A stretch of DNA of 64,000 nucleotides from Haematobia irritans (taxonomy: Eukaryota > Arthropoda > Insecta > Diptera > Muscidae): assembly GCF_050003625.1 (NCBI RefSeq), contig NC_134399.1, positions 34,674,671 to 34,738,670 of the forward strand, read 5' to 3'. The notes beneath the pieces were generated by a model. That model was not told where the DNA came from. It saw nothing but the letters and a program-made list of their open reading frames with translations, and searched no databases. This document shows, piece by piece, positions 1 to 11,200 of this stretch. The translations under genes and the position numbers were made by a program. Position 1 is the stretch's first letter. Every line of letters begins with the position of its first letter.

Positions 1-4
1 CTGT

Positions 5-331
5 GGGAGCCACCGTGGTGCAATGGTTAGCATGCCCGCCTTGCATACACAAGGTCGTGGGTTCGATTCCTGCTACGACCGAACACCAAAAAGTTTTTCA
101 GCGGTGGATTATCCCACCTCAGTAATGCTGGTAACATTTCTGAGGGTTTCAAAGCTTCTCTAAGTGGTTTCACTGGAATGTGGAACGCCGTTCGGACTCG
201 GCTATGAAAAGGAGGTCCCTTGAGAACATGGAGGTCCTAAGAGAGAAGTTCACCACTGTGGTATCACAATGGACTGAATAGTCTAAGTGAGCCTGATACA
301 TTGGGGTGCCACATAACCTAACCTAACCTAA
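5..331 (+). mobile_element. tRNA-derived SINE, near full length
   Basis: The head looks like a tRNA gene: an A-box-like TGGTGCAATGG at 16-26 and a perfect B box GGTTCGATTCC at 60-70, the internal RNA polymerase III promoter arrangement of tRNA-derived SINEs. A body of about 230 bp follows, then a tail of CCTAA repeats (about 310-330). The same head-body-tail order recurs at 15413-15711, 24899-25143, 32581-32921 and 40766-41298, in both orientations, which defines a dispersed family of about 330-340 bp. The left edge of the window lies at the element start, so any 5' target duplication is not visible. The tail is not telomeric, since the repeats are few and internal. Confidence 0.85.
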
Positions 332-765
332 GATCTGTGGAGTTAGGGACTGTTCCAAGCTTTCGGAAGTGGCTCTTGTCAAGTTTGGAGTTGGAGATTC
401 AACTTCCTCTAGGGGTTAACTTAGCGTCATCGCAATCCTTTTAAGAACACCCTTTAGATATCTTGACTTCAACTAAGCTGACAAAAGGGCAGAAACAATA
501 TTTTTTTGGCATTTTTGGAAGAAGTTATGTGGGTGCATAAATAATTGAAATTTTGCCATATATCATTTTAGACAAGTATTTGCTCTACACAAAAGGAGAA
601 ATTAAATTTAAGTTGAAAACAAACAAAAAAATGCTCTGAAACACCAAAAAGGTAATGGTTCTAGACACCTCTGTGAATCATCATCAACATTTGCTATGAC
701 ATCAAAACATGTCTAAAACACCTCCACATATTATTCCATGTTGAACATGCAATTTACACGAAAAG

Positions 766-796
<31 letters not shown>

Positions 797-1314
797 AAAA
801 ACGAACATGAGCAATTACCAAATGAAATTGGGGGTGTTGGAAGCAGATGATGACAAGCATCATCATATGTATCGTCAACATCAACATCAGCATAATCATC
901 ATCTCCTTTAACACTAACAGTGGTATTGCTATACATCATGACATGATTGGATGATGCTGATGTGCCCAAAATCTGTTGACATTTTCATAAATGCAGCTTT
1001 AATCTCGCAGGTATATGGCTGCAGTCCAGCTAACTATGAATATTGCAATGTGAACATATGGCTATGGGTGTCACCTTCCCGGATGAATGGTGAATAATTG
1101 ACACATTCACATTTAAAGTGACGCGATATTTAGACAGGCCTTTTTTAGATTTTCTGTCACCTTGATATGTGTTTCTGCTCGTGGTATACCCGTATTTATG
1201 GAGTAAATTGCATCAGCAGAAATTAAACACATGTATCCAAGTAAATTAAATGAAGTCGACGATTATTGATTGTTTATAAGTGAGGTTCACATGGTGTGGT
1301 GAGAAGTTAAAGGC
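332..1314. other. No gene seen; AT-rich, low-complexity intergenic sequence
   Basis: Nothing here resembles a conserved protein. It holds an A-rich run at about 770-801 and a CAT/ATC-rich trinucleotide patch at about 850-960. These produce the short overlapping minus-strand open frames rich in Met, His and Phe, which are compositional. Confidence 0.6.
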
Positions 1315-3940
1315 TTGCGAGTGACAAGAAAAAGTCTGGAGAAGTACTTAAGGAGAGTAGGACAACAGTCAGGAGGGCCATGGAAATCATGACTGGGCAT
1401 GACAAAAGTGAGAGCACATCTGTGCCGAATAGTAGTAGTCGAGAACGGTGGAATCTTAGATTTACGGCTAACGATCTTGACGCTATTGATTCATTATGCG
1501 GTCGCCAACCGTGTTAGAATGCTGTAGAATGATCAAGGAATACTCGGAATACGGCAGGATCCGTATCATATGTGTGACGGAATATGACGGAATAGGAGGA
1601 AACTGAAAGGCAAATGAACTGGCGATAAGAGCTAGAGCACATGGGGAAGTGAACGTAGACAACACAAAGCCCATAGGGGCAACACAGACCGAGTTGGAGG
1701 AATGGGCACGGTTGATAATAAAGCGAAGTGGACAAATGCAACGGTGGGTGGGATAACGAAAATACTTTGAGGTGACAAGAAGAAATCTGAAGAGCTACTC
1801 AAGGAGAGTTGGACGACAGTCAGGAGGACCGGGGGAATAATGACCGGACACCTAGAATTGGGAGCACATCTCTGACGAATAGGAACAGCAGAAGATGGTG
1901 CTTGTATGGCGTCTTTTTAGGATGATGGGACCTTGGAACACTAATGGCTTCTTGAGAGTGATATTGAAGGCTACCGGTCTTGATGCTATTGATCCAAAAT
2001 TTATCATTCGTTCGCGAACCGTATAAGAATCCAAAGGAGTGATCAATGAATACTCGGAACATGGGAGGAACCGCATCATATGATTGCCGGGACATGACGG
2101 AATAGGAAGAAACGTAAAGGCAAATGAACTGGCGATAATAGCTAGGACACATAGGCAAGTGAATTTATAGAACGCAAAGCGCATAGAACCTGGACTGAGT
2201 TGGACGACTGGATACGGGAGACATATAAAGCGAAGTGGATCAATGCAACGGTCGGAGGGATGACGAAAATCCTATGAGGTGACAAGAAAAAGTCTGAAGA
2301 GCTACTTAAGGAGAGTAGGACGATAGTCAGGAGGACAGTGGCAATAATGACTGGGCATCTAGAATTGAGAGCACATCTCTGACGAATAGCAGCAGCAGAG
2401 AATGGTGCTCGTATGGCGTCTTTTGAGGATCATGAGACCTTGGAACATTAATGGCTTCTTGAGAGTGAAGTTTAAGGCTAACGGTCTTGATGCTATTGAT
2501 TCAAAATTGATCATTCGGTCGCGAACCGTATAAGAATCCAAAGGAATGATCAATGAATACTCTGAACATGGGAGGAATGATCAATGAATACGAGGAACAT
2601 GGGAGGATCCGCATTATATGGTTGCCGGGACATGACACAATAGGTGGAAGCGTGATGGCAAATGAACTGGCGATAATAGCTAGTACACACATGCAAGTGA
2701 ACTTATAGAACGCAAAGCGCATAGAACCTAGACTAAGTTGGACGACTGGATACGGGAGACATATAAAGCGAAGTGGACCAATGCAACTGTCGGAGGAATG
2801 ACGAAAATACTATGAGGTGACTAGAAAAAGTCTGAAGAGCTACTTAAGGAGAGTAGGACGATAGTCGGGAGGACCGTGGCAATAATGACTGGACATCTAG
2901 AATTGAGAGCACATCTCTGACGAATAGCAGCAGCAGAGGATGGTGCTCGTATGGCGTCTTTTAAGGATGATGAGACCTTGGAACATTAATGGCTTCTTGA
3001 GAGTGAAGTTTAAGGCTAACGGTCTTGATGCTATTGATCCAAAATTCATCATTCGGTCGCGAACCGTATAAGAATCCAAAAGAATGATCAATGAATACTC
3101 GGACCATGGGAGGATCCGCATCATATGGTTGCCGGGACATGACGGAATAGGAGGAAAGGCAAATGAAGTGGCGATAAGAGCTAGGACACGTAGGGAAGTG
3201 AACTTGAAAAATCCAAAACCAATAGATGCAACACGGAATGAGTTGGATGTATGGGCACGGGCGATACGTAAAGCGATGTGGACCTGTAAAGGTCTGAAGA
3301 ATGACAAAAGTACTATGGAGTGACAAGAAAAAGCCGGAAGAACTACTCAAGAAAAGTAGGACGACAGTCAGCAGGAATAATGACCGTACACCTAGAATTG
3401 AGAGCACATATGTGACAAATAAGAGCAGCTGAGGATGGTGCATGTATGGCGTTTTTTAAGGATGATGAGACCTTGGAAAACTAATGGATTTTAAGAGCGA
3501 AGTTTAAGGTCCTGATCCTATTGAACCAAAAAAGGCAAATGAACTGGCGCTAAGAGCTTAGCGAACGCAAAGTTCGTAGAACATGGGTCGAGTTGGATGA
3601 ATCGACACTGTAGACACATAAAGCAAAGTGGACCAATGCAACTCAATGATAAGAGAGTAGTTCACCACTGTGGTAGTAGGACGAAAATTCAAGGAGAGTA
3701 TGAGGACAGTTAGGAGGACCGTGGTAATAATAACCGGGTCTCGATAAGTGGGAGCATATCTGTACCGAATATAAGTAGCAGAGGATGGATGATGTAGGCA
3801 AAGAGTCAACCAAAACGGTAAAGATGTGATTCGGAATCTGGTCTAGCTTAGAAACGGGAACCGGAAACAAATTAGGGAAATCGTTGAACCCATAGAAGTC
3901 CTGGAATAAAAGAAGGGTACGATGGATAGAACCGTGGACC
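1315..3940 (+). repeat. Tandem array of a LINE 3' region (RNase H and downstream domain), 5-6 degenerate copies
   Basis: An anchor (GTGACAAGAAAAAGTCTG and variants) recurs near 1315, 1769, 2277, 2815 and 3319, giving units of 454, 508, 538 and 504 bp; a decayed sixth runs from about 3690. The third unit is longer because of a ~36-bp internal duplication near 2545-2600. Translated in patches, each unit carries an RNase H-like segment (GRIRIIWLPGHDGIGG, KANEVAIRART) and then a segment like the end of RNase H-bearing LINEs (IMTGHLELRAHL, DDETLEH). Frameshifts and stops show that none is functional. A SINE scrap sits near 3650-3680. The array continues at 5997 beyond a hAT insertion. Clade is uncertain; RNase H points to an I/LOA-type element. 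Confidence 0.75.
3084..3320 (+). pseudogene. RNase H domain fragment of a non-LTR retrotransposon
   Basis: This is the best-preserved open frame of the LINE array (about 79 codons). It shows the strand-loop of cellular and LINE RNases H, 'IRIIWLPGHDGIGG..KANEVAIRA', equivalent to the usual 'WVPGHxGIxGNExADxLA' block. That block normally sits near the end of RNase H, which removes the RNA strand of the RNA:DNA hybrid during retrotransposition. No reverse transcriptase or endonuclease precedes it, and the upstream tandem copies repeat the same part. It is a remnant without a start codon of its own. Confidence 0.65.
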
Positions 3941-3948
3941 GTGGGAAT

Positions 3949-5988
3949 TAGAGGTGTGCGCGTGAGGGAGTTTTCACGCACGCTCACAAATTCAAAATGT
4001 CATTCACGCACAATCACGCACGCCTGTTTTACAATTGCTCACACTCACGCACGCTCACGAATGAATTCGTAACATTCACGCACGATCACGCATGCCCGTT
4101 TTTGAATTGCTCACACTCACGCACGCTCACGAATGAATTCGTAACATTCACGCACGAAGGTTTTTATTGATTCACGATCACTCACGTTCACGAACCAAAA
4201 TCCTGCAAAGATAAACACTCACGATTGCAGAATAGTGACTACCGCACGCTAACGACGGGATATATCAACTCACGCACGTTCACGAACAACAAACTTATCC
4301 ACGCACACTCACGATTCGAAAAAAAAACTACTCACGCACGTTCACGAACAATGAAACGTACTTCCACACACTCACGATTCATAAAAAAACTATTCACGCA
4401 CGTTCACGACTATTATACTTACAAAACAAACGAAAAAATGTAATTCACGAATGAGTACGAACTTAAAAACTTACTCACTCTCGCTCGTGATACAAATGAG
4501 CTACCCACACAAATTCGCCAAAATATTTCTAATTAAAAATCTGAAGTTGAAAACGTACTCAATTAAAAAATTAACAGTTACAATTAACATTTTAATCAAA
4601 TCAAAATATAAATTCAATTAAAATTTGGATTGATTTTGGCCGAAAAACTTAATTAATTTTTAATTGAGGCAATCAATGATTTATAGTGTTATTGTTTACT
4701 TATTTTATTTTTTATTATATTATAATTACATATATTATAATTATACTATATAGAATTATTTTTTTTACATCTAAGCCAAAATTTAATGAAACCAATTATT
4801 TCCGAAAATTATTAATTTTTTATTTGGAAGTATGTTTTCAATTTAAAAATGTAAAAATGTTCAATCATTATTATACCCTTCACCACTACTGTGGTACAGG
4901 GTATAAGTTTGTGCATTTGTATGTAGATCGTCTTAGAATTAAATTCTGAGTCGATTTAGCGATGTCCGTCTGTCTGTCTGTCTGTCTGTCCGTCTGTCTG
5001 TCTGTTGGTGTATTTTTGTGTGCAAAGTACAGCTCGCAGTTTTAGTCCGATTGTCCTAAAATTTGGTATAGGGTCCTGTTTCGGCTCAAAGACGATCCCT
5101 ATTGATTTTGGAAAAAATCGGTTCAGATTTAGATATAGCTGCCATATATATTTTTCACCGATCTGGTCATAATTGGCGTGTATATCAACCGATCTTCCTC
5201 AAATAACGTACATCCGAATATTTTATGAGTCTCGAAAAACTTGCCAAATATCAGCCAAATCGGTTCAGATTTAGATATAGCTCCCATATATAGCTTTCGC
5301 CCGATTTACACTTATTTTCCCACAGAGGCCAATTTTTTGCTCCGATTTAGTTGAAATTTTGCATAGGGAGTAGAATTAGCATTGTAACTATGCGTGCCAA
5401 ATTTGGTTGAAATCGGTTCAGATTTAGATATAGCTCCCATATATAGCTTTCGCCCGATATGAACTTATATGGCCCCAGAAGCCAGAGTTTTACCCCACTT
5501 TGCTTAACATTTTGCACAAAAAGAACGTGAATTTCATCGTGAGCGTGAATTTTTCGTGAATGTGAGTTTCTTCGTGAGCGTGAATTTTCTCGTGAGCGTG
5601 AATTTTTCGTGAACGTGAATTTTTTCGTGAACGTGAATGTCATCGTGAGTGTGAATTTTTCGTGAATGTGAATTTCTTCGTGAACGCGAATTTCTTCGTG
5701 AGCGTGAATTTCTTCGTCAGCGTGAATTTTGTCGTGAGCGTGAATTGTTCGTGAATGTGAATTTTTTCGTGAACGTGAATTTTGTCGTGAGCGTGATTTT
5801 GAAAAAAATTTACTCACGCACATTCACGAACAGAATTTGATGTTCACGCACGATCACGCACGACACATTTTTGTTCAGTCCCATTCACGCACATTCACGT
5901 GATTTGGTCAAAATTTCATTCACGAATCACGTGACTCACGCGTGAATCACGCGTGTCACGAAAATTTCGTGTCACGCGCACACCTCTA
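3949..5988. mobile_element. Non-autonomous hAT element with 8-bp target duplication
   Basis: The two ends are inverted copies of TAGAGGTGTGCGCGTGA (3949-3965 and the complement ending at 5988). They are flanked by identical 8-bp repeats GTGGGAAT at 3941-3948 and 5989-5996. An 8-bp duplication with a TAGAG-type end is the signature of the hAT superfamily. Removing the element restores ACCGTGGGAATAATGACCGG, which matches the other LINE-array units (near 1830, 2335 and 2875). No transposase frame is present. The left ~0.5 kb is packed with CACGCACG/TTCACGAA motifs; the right ~0.45 kb has the same motif inverted, as GTGAATTT/TTCGTGAACG at about 20-bp spacing. The AT-rich middle holds a mini-me-like insertion. 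Confidence 0.85.
4871..5516 (-). mobile_element. mini-me-like interspersed element, nested in the hAT element
   Basis: Read on the minus strand, it ends with CCACAGTAGTGGTGAAGGGTATAA. On the plus strand it shows a (GTCY)n stretch at about 4966-5004 and two clear copies of the 'ATATATGGGAGCTATATCTAAATCTGAACCGATTT' monomer. The combination of (GTCY)n, a TA-rich core and a terminal hairpin fits the dipteran mini-me elements described by Wilder and Hollocher. It is truncated at its 5' side, ending in the hAT repeats at about 5516. It belongs to the same subfamily as 57641-59987. Confidence 0.7.
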
Positions 5989-5996
5989 GTGGGAAT

Positions 5997-6230
5997 AATG
6001 ACCGGACACTTAGAATTGAGAGCACATCTCTGCCGAATAGGAGCAGAAGGGGATGGTATATGCTCCATGTACTGTGTTTTGAGGATGACTTTAAAAGGCA
6101 AGGAGTCAACTATATCGGTAAAGATGTGATTCGGGACCTGGCCCAGCTTAGAAACAGGTACTCCAAACAAATTAGAGAAATCGTTAAGGACACATAGTTA
6201 CTGAAATAAAAGAAGGTTACTGAGTGTGTG
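5997..6230 (+). repeat. Continuation of the LINE 3'-region array after the hAT insertion
   Basis: Directly after the hAT target duplication the sequence resumes with AATGACCGGACACTTAGAAT and a downstream-domain segment like the units at 1315-3940. A block at 6110-6215 (GTAAAGATGTGATTCGG, AAATTAGAGAAATCGTTAA) closely repeats 3815-3925, so it is another tandem unit. Confidence 0.7.
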
Positions 6231-6299
6231 TTACTGTGTGTGTTACTTTGAGGATTATACTTCCTGGGATTTTGCAAAGTTTTTAAACATTTCGTTAAA

Positions 6300-6830
6300 A
6301 TGATTTTGACTACGAATATGTAGACATCGCTGTGGAAATCGTTCCGGTTCTCAAATCTAAATTAAATTTCCATCCCCTTTCAATATATTGTCTAAAGTTT
6401 TTGAGAAGATATTGTCTTACAAATGTCGGAATTTCTTTACCGGGAGTCATTGTTGTCGGAGTTTCCTCCGTCCGTCACAGTTGCAACACTGCCCTAGTTA
6501 AGTTATCGGAATCGTTGATAAGAGATAATGATGACAAAAATGTTGGGTTTCTTGTGTTTTAGATCTGATTAATTCGTATCTTATGGACTGGATACAATCC
6601 CATTATATGGGAGGTGATAAATCGAAACCTTTGGATCTATTTAAGGGTATGCCACAGGGTTCAATTATTCGTCTGTTATTATTCTCATTATCTGCCAACG
6701 ATTGCCACCAACTATTGAAGCATTGTCAGACTGTCATGTATGTTGATGAGGTTCAGGATTTTTGGAGCGGCCATCAAATAAAATACAGTAAAACCTACGG
6801 TCACATATAATTTGTCCAGATTTGAAAGGT
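6300..6830 (+). pseudogene. LINE reverse transcriptase fossil
   Basis: Two open stretches carry reverse transcriptase motifs. 6332-6562 contains 'HSCNTALVKLSESL', typical of the finger region upstream of the first catalytic Asp. 6583-6810 contains 'GMPQGSII' and, about 30 residues on, 'VMYVDEVQ', corresponding to the PQGS block and a mutated Y-x-D-D box (YVDE in place of YADD). The link between them is frameshifted. This is a dead fragment of about 170 codons of a jockey/CR1- or I-type non-LTR element. No endonuclease or terminal features are seen. Confidence 0.7.
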
Positions 6831-7390
6831 ATTCACTTTTGTGAGATGTCCGCTTTTAAGAGGATCCAAGCTTGAGAGGTTTCACTGCAGTACAATATTT
6901 CTACTAAGGGGATTCAGATTGTATTATCACATATACCTATTTTAACGTTCAGCAACCGACGCCTGAAAGATGAGACGAAACGTATTTCTCTTGTAGTTAG
7001 GTTTGCGAGATTAATTGTACAACCTATCATATAATCTGATTTAGGATAAATTCTCCAGCCAAAATTCCGTTGCCGACTCAGCCTTATGCGACGTTCGAAC
7101 TATAAGTTTATTCATCTTCTGGTTCTGTTCGTGAAGCTGAACACCTTTGCTGTCTTGCATAATTAATATGGATTATTGAAGTTGAAAACATGTGAACCCT
7201 GCTTAAAACAAATGGTGCTTTGGTGACTCATAGCTTGGCTTCAATTGTTATTATGTATGTCAGTCAAATAAATTGAAATCCTTTTATAGAGTAAAAATGG
7301 TTTTTTTTTTTTGACATATTTTATGAAAGGAAAAACAAATTTTAAATAGTCAATACAGTTATTGCTCTCTTTACTGAAACTTTGTTATTT
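6831..7390. other. No gene seen
   Basis: The sequence AGATTAATTGTACAACC near 7011-7027 recurs near 28068 and is probably a scrap of the same old repeat. Nothing else is recognisable. Confidence 0.5.
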
Positions 7391-7394
7391 TTAG

Positions 7395-7530
7395 TGGCAA
7401 TTTTTTTTGGTTGTTCACAACTGTATGGAACTGATGGAATGGCTTCTCATCGGAGAGAACCAAATTCGGTAACTGGCCGCTTTCGCTACTTCTACAAAAA
7501 GGGAGACTCCGATAGTATGACCTAAAATGA
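7395..7530 (-). pseudogene. mariner-like transposase scrap
   Basis: The minus strand reads 'SGQLPNLVLSDEKPF', matching the first-Asp block of mariner-type transposases (here SDE). It is clearly related to the longer fossil at 37940-38530 ('GKLRNLGFSDEKQF'). Only about 45 codons survive before array 1 begins. Confidence 0.5.
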
Positions 7531-7554
7531 TAATTTAAATTTTTAAAGATATTC

Positions 7555-8495
7555 ACTTTATAGAATTTTATTTCTATAGAAAATTTTGTCCAAATTTTAT
7601 TTCTGTAGAAAATTTTGTCTACATTTTATTTCTGTAGAAAATTTGTCAAAATTTTATTTCTATAGAAATTTTTGTAAAAATTTTATTTCTATAGAAAATT
7701 TTGTCAAAATTTTATTTCTATAGAAAATTTTGTCAAAATTTTATTTCTATAGAAAATTTTGTCAAAATTTTATTTCTATAGAAAATTTTGTCAAAATTTT
7801 ATTTCTATAGAAAATTTTTGAACATTTTATTTCTAAAGAAAATTTTTGAAAATTTTATTTTTATAGAAAAATTTTGTAAAAAAAAAATTTTTGTCAAAAT
7901 TCCATTTTTATAGTCAAAATTGTATTTCTATAGAAAATTTTGTCGAAATTTTATTTCTATCGAAAATTTTGTCAAAATTTTATTTCTATAGAAAATTTTG
8001 TCAAACTTTTATTTCTTTGGAAAATTTTGTCAAAATTTTACTTCTATAGAAAATTTTGTCAAAATTTTATTTCTATAGAAAATTTTGTCAAGATTTTATT
8101 CCTTTAGAAAAATTTCTCTATATTTGATTCCTGTAGAAAATTTTGTCAAACTTTTTATTTGGAAAATTGTGTCAAAATTTTACTTCTATAGAAAATTTTG
8201 TCAAAATCTTATTTCTATAGAAAATTTTGTCAAAATTTTATTTCTGTGGCAACCGTGCTGCCAACTCCTTCATAGAAAATTTTGTCAACATTTTATGTTC
8301 ATACATTTTTTTTCAAAATTTTATTTCTATAGAAAATTTTCTCAAAATTTTATTTCTATAGAAAATTTTGTCAAAATTTTATTTCTACTGAAAATTTTGT
8401 GAAAATTTTATTTTTATAGAATAAAATTTTGTCAAAATTTTATTTCTATAGAAAATTTTGTCAACATTTTTTTTGTATAGAAAATTTTGTCCAAA
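7555..8495 (+). repeat. 29-bp minisatellite, array 1 (left part)
   Basis: Head-to-tail 29-bp monomers built from AAAATTTT, ATTT, the 12-bp dyad TTTCTATAGAAA and GTC. Spacing between successive CTATAG cores is 29 bp in the best-preserved stretches (for example 7680-7800). Short indels and point changes are common. A non-array scrap at 8238-8275 contains GTGGCAACCGTG. The array is interrupted by the Penelope-like element and continues at 11270. Confidence 0.9.
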
Positions 8496-8532
8496 AACAA
8501 CCGGAAGGCACGCCGAATCAAAACATCCAATC

Positions 8533-11031
8533 ATGACAATTTACACAAATATCAAGAATAATTACAATGCTCACACATATAAAGTCGCTAAAAATTACTC
8601 CAAAAGTCATAAGCAGTCAGCAAATCTCAAAAGTTCCATAACATTTCTTATAAAATGCAAAAAAGCTGGTATCATACCAAACTTCATTAACAATGCAACC
8701 AAACACACATATACCATTTTCAAAACACACAAAAACAAAAATATCCCGCCAAATATCGAGAGAACATTACACAGGTATACCTATAACTTTCACATGAAAA
8801 TCTTAAAACTACTAATAGAGTATAAACACAAACAAATACACGAAAATCGACAAAACATTCAAACCGCGCAAACTCAACTGACACAGCTTTTATCACAACA
8901 AGATTTATCGCTGTACTTGGAGAGTGAAAACACTCTGTACAACAGCGTGACACACAAGAACAAAACAACACACATTAAAAAGCTAGATGTACTTAAACAA
9001 CAACACAAAAAACAGCTTAACATTAGAACTCATAACGACTGGTTTGTGAATAAGACAGAGAAAGACATACCGAGAGAAGTGCAATGGATTCTCTCACTGG
9101 GTCCAAAACATGCTCTCCCGCATAACAATAAAAGTTTTCCACTATTACAAGTTATCGCCGAAGGAGAAGATTGTGTACAGACAATTGAGAGCAGAGAGGA
9201 ACAAGAGATGGCGAGAACAAAATTGACAACATTGATAAACGATCATTTACGAAGATCACAAATGAGCTTAAGAGATAAATACATATCAAGCACAGTGGTA
9301 CAGACACGACAATATTTAAAGGAAAATGATGACATTCTAATTCTTAGTGCTGACAAAGGGGGAAAAACGGTTGCAATGAATAAAATTGACTATGATCTAA
9401 AGATGAAAGAAATATTACACGATATGTGTACGTACAAACGAATAAAAATTGATCCCACCTCTAGACTCCAAACGAAGAACAACAAATTAGTGGAAAAACT
9501 TTACAATCTCAATATTATTACCGAACAAGAGAAAAACAAGTTGACAATCAGGACCCCAGTAGCTCCAAGGATTTACGGACTTCCAAAAATACATAAGGAG
9601 AGTACACCATTAAGACCTATTTGTTCTTCGATAGACTCGCCATCGTACAATTTATGTAAATACATAGTAGGTATATTAAGAAATATAACACTTGACTCTA
9701 AATATAATGTTAAGGACTCTGCGGATTTTAAGACAAGATTGGAAAATATGACGATTGAAGATGATGAAGTTTTAATATCCTTTGACGTGGTGTCATTATT
9801 TCCAAGCATTCCGGTAAAGCTAGCAATTCAGACGATTGAAAGAAAATGGACCATAATTGAGCAGTATACGAACATGACGAAGGATTTATTCATAGATTTA
9901 ATTACATTTTGTATCAAGGACACCAGATATTTTAAATTTGAGGACAAGATTTATGAGCAATTAAAAGGTATGCCAATGGGTTCCCCTGCTTCACCAATTG
10001 TAGCAGACATTATTATGGAGGAACTTTTAGACGAAGTATTTAAAAATATTACTAAACCACCGATATTAACAAAATACGTAGATGACATCTTCGCAATCAT
10101 AAAGGCATCAGAAGTCGACGAAACACTAAAGGCCTTAAACTCATTTAATAGACAAATTCAATTTACAAAGGAATTAGAACAGGACAATAAACTACCATAT
10201 CTTGACGTAATAATACATAGACAAGGAAACCAACTGAGACTAAATTGGTACCAAAAACCAACGGCTTCTGGGAGACTGCTCAATTTTTACTCTAAGCACA
10301 GTAAACGTATAATAATCAATACAGCGACAAATTTCATACGAAGGATATTTAATGTTAGTGATCTAGAATTTCATTCTGAAAATGAAAATAAAATTAAACG
10401 AATTCTCCAAGACAACAATTTCCCACAACGAACGATATATCAACTCTTATCGAAAGTAAAAGCCAACCTACACAACAACCGAGAATTGACCAAGAAAAAG
10501 GATTCAAAAATATACAAACCAGTGACATATATACCAAACTTCTCCGAGAGACTGTCCAAGTCTGACATATACAATAAAGAAAAATATCAACTCGCGTTAA
10601 AAACCACAAACACTGTCAACGGATTATTTAGTAAAACAAAAACAAAAATTAAGAATGAAGACCAACACAACGTAGTATATAAGATAAAATGCAACGGTGA
10701 CAAATCCAACTTATGCCAAAAGGCATATATTGGTACGACAATGACAAAATTAAAAACAAGATTGTCTTCACATAAATCGGATATAAAAACAACAGACAAA
10801 CCAATGGAACAAAAAACAGCACTTGCGGCCCACTGTACATTGACTGGTCACAAACCTAACTTTAATAACGTAGAAATCCTATGCAAGGAAAACAACTACA
10901 GACGAAGATTTACTCTGGAAATGTTACACATAATTAACACTCCCACTAACGAGAGAATAAACTATAAAAAAGATATTGAGAACTGCGCGAGAATATATCG
11001 ACATACGATACAAAAACACAGGAGAAAGTGA
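8533..11031 (+). CDS. Penelope-like reverse transcriptase with GIY-YIG endonuclease, intact ORF
   Basis: This protein would copy its RNA into a nicked genomic site: an RT related to telomerase fused to a GIY-YIG nuclease. I start at ATG 8533, the first in-frame Met inside the element; the 25 codons upstream come mostly from the minisatellite. That gives 832 residues, close to the usual ~840 for Penelope proteins. In order: a basic N-terminal region; 'SADKGGKTVAM' near 272-282; RT motif A 'FDVVSLFPSI' (Asp 418); 'GMPMGSPASP' from 479; the catalytic box 'KYVDDIFA' (YVDD 515-518). The GIY-YIG domain follows: 'VVYKIKC' (Tyr 716), 'AYIGTT' (YIG from 732), 'LKTRLSSH', and a C-terminal block with 'LEMLHII' and 'NERIN'. 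There is no internal stop. Codon use is A-rich, unlike the flanking satellite. The clade assignment is confident; present activity is unknown. Confidence 0.93.
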   Translation: MTIYTNIKNNYNAHTYKVAKNYSKSHKQSANLKSSITFLIKCKKAGIIPNFINNATKHTYTIFKTHKNKNIPPNIERTLHRYTYNFHMKILKLLIEYKHKQIHENRQNIQTAQTQLTQLLSQQDLSLYLESENTLYNSVTHKNKTTHIKKLDVLKQQHKKQLNIRTHNDWFVNKTEKDIPREVQWILSLGPKHALPHNNKSFPLLQVIAEGEDCVQTIESREEQEMARTKLTTLINDHLRRSQMSLRDKYISSTVVQTRQYLKENDDILILSADKGGKTVAMNKIDYDLKMKEILHDMCTYKRIKIDPTSRLQTKNNKLVEKLYNLNIITEQEKNKLTIRTPVAPRIYGLPKIHKESTPLRPICSSIDSPSYNLCKYIVGILRNITLDSKYNVKDSADFKTRLENMTIEDDEVLISFDVVSLFPSIPVKLAIQTIERKWTIIEQYTNMTKDLFIDLITFCIKDTRYFKFEDKIYEQLKGMPMGSPASPIVADIIMEELLDEVFKNITKPPILTKYVDDIFAIIKASEVDETLKALNSFNRQIQFTKELEQDNKLPYLDVIIHRQGNQLRLNWYQKPTASGRLLNFYSKHSKRIIINTATNFIRRIFNVSDLEFHSENENKIKRILQDNNFPQRTIYQLLSKVKANLHNNRELTKKKDSKIYKPVTYIPNFSERLSKSDIYNKEKYQLALKTTNTVNGLFSKTKTKIKNEDQHNVVYKIKCNGDKSNLCQKAYIGTTMTKLKTRLSSHKSDIKTTDKPMEQKTALAAHCTLTGHKPNFNNVEILCKENNYRRRFTLEMLHIINTPTNERINYKKDIENCARIYRHTIQKHRRK

Positions 11032-11150
11032 TCACCAGTAGAAAACCAGACAGCGAAGTAACAAGACATCGGATAAAATGTAAATGACAATAGTTTGACT
11101 TTAATTTGTGAATTTTGTAATTAACTTTTGTTTAATTTTGTAATTTGTAG

Positions 11151-11200
11151 CCTTGAAAACGGTCTGACGAAGTCAACCGAAATATCGGAAAATAAAAAAC
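11151..11200 (+). other. Hairpin with degenerate hammerhead-like core in the Penelope-like 3' UTR
   Basis: Positions 11161-11188 read GGTCTGACGA, then AGTCAACCGAAATATCGG. It contains CTGACGA and GAAA, the two strands of a hammerhead ribozyme core, but stem II is poor and no GUC-type cleavage site follows. It can instead fold as a hairpin (GGT, UGAC / GUCA, ACC). Penelope-like elements often carry hammerhead motifs near their ends, so this may be a decayed one. Confidence 0.35.

Noticed and set aside
310..331. Telomeric-type CCTAA repeat
   Set aside because: Only three units at the 3' end of a dispersed SINE, repeated at the same place in other copies.
702..969. Two overlapping minus-strand ORFs of about 70 codons
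   Set aside because: They arise from an A-run and CAT/ATC repeats; no domain, and both frames are equally open.
1483..3443. Long minus-strand ORFs (up to 160 codons) over the LINE array
   Set aside because: They are antisense shadows of the RNase H units, repeating with the tandem period.
3960..4450. CRISPR-like regular repeats
   Set aside because: Eukaryotic context; repeats are quasi-tandem with variants of each other between them, not unique spacers, and they lie inside a hAT element.
4225..5823. Serine/arginine/histidine-rich ORFs in the hAT element (e.g. 158 codons at 5347-5823)
   Set aside because: They translate the CACGCACG and TTCGTGAA motif arrays and vary with unit phase; not a protein family.
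8085..8402. Phe/Ile/Lys-rich ORFs in the 29-bp arrays (also 11289, 11877, 12953, 13373, 42370)
   Set aside because: A 29-bp monomer read in all three phases gives about 23 open codons before the CTATAG stop; longer frames appear only where monomers have decayed.
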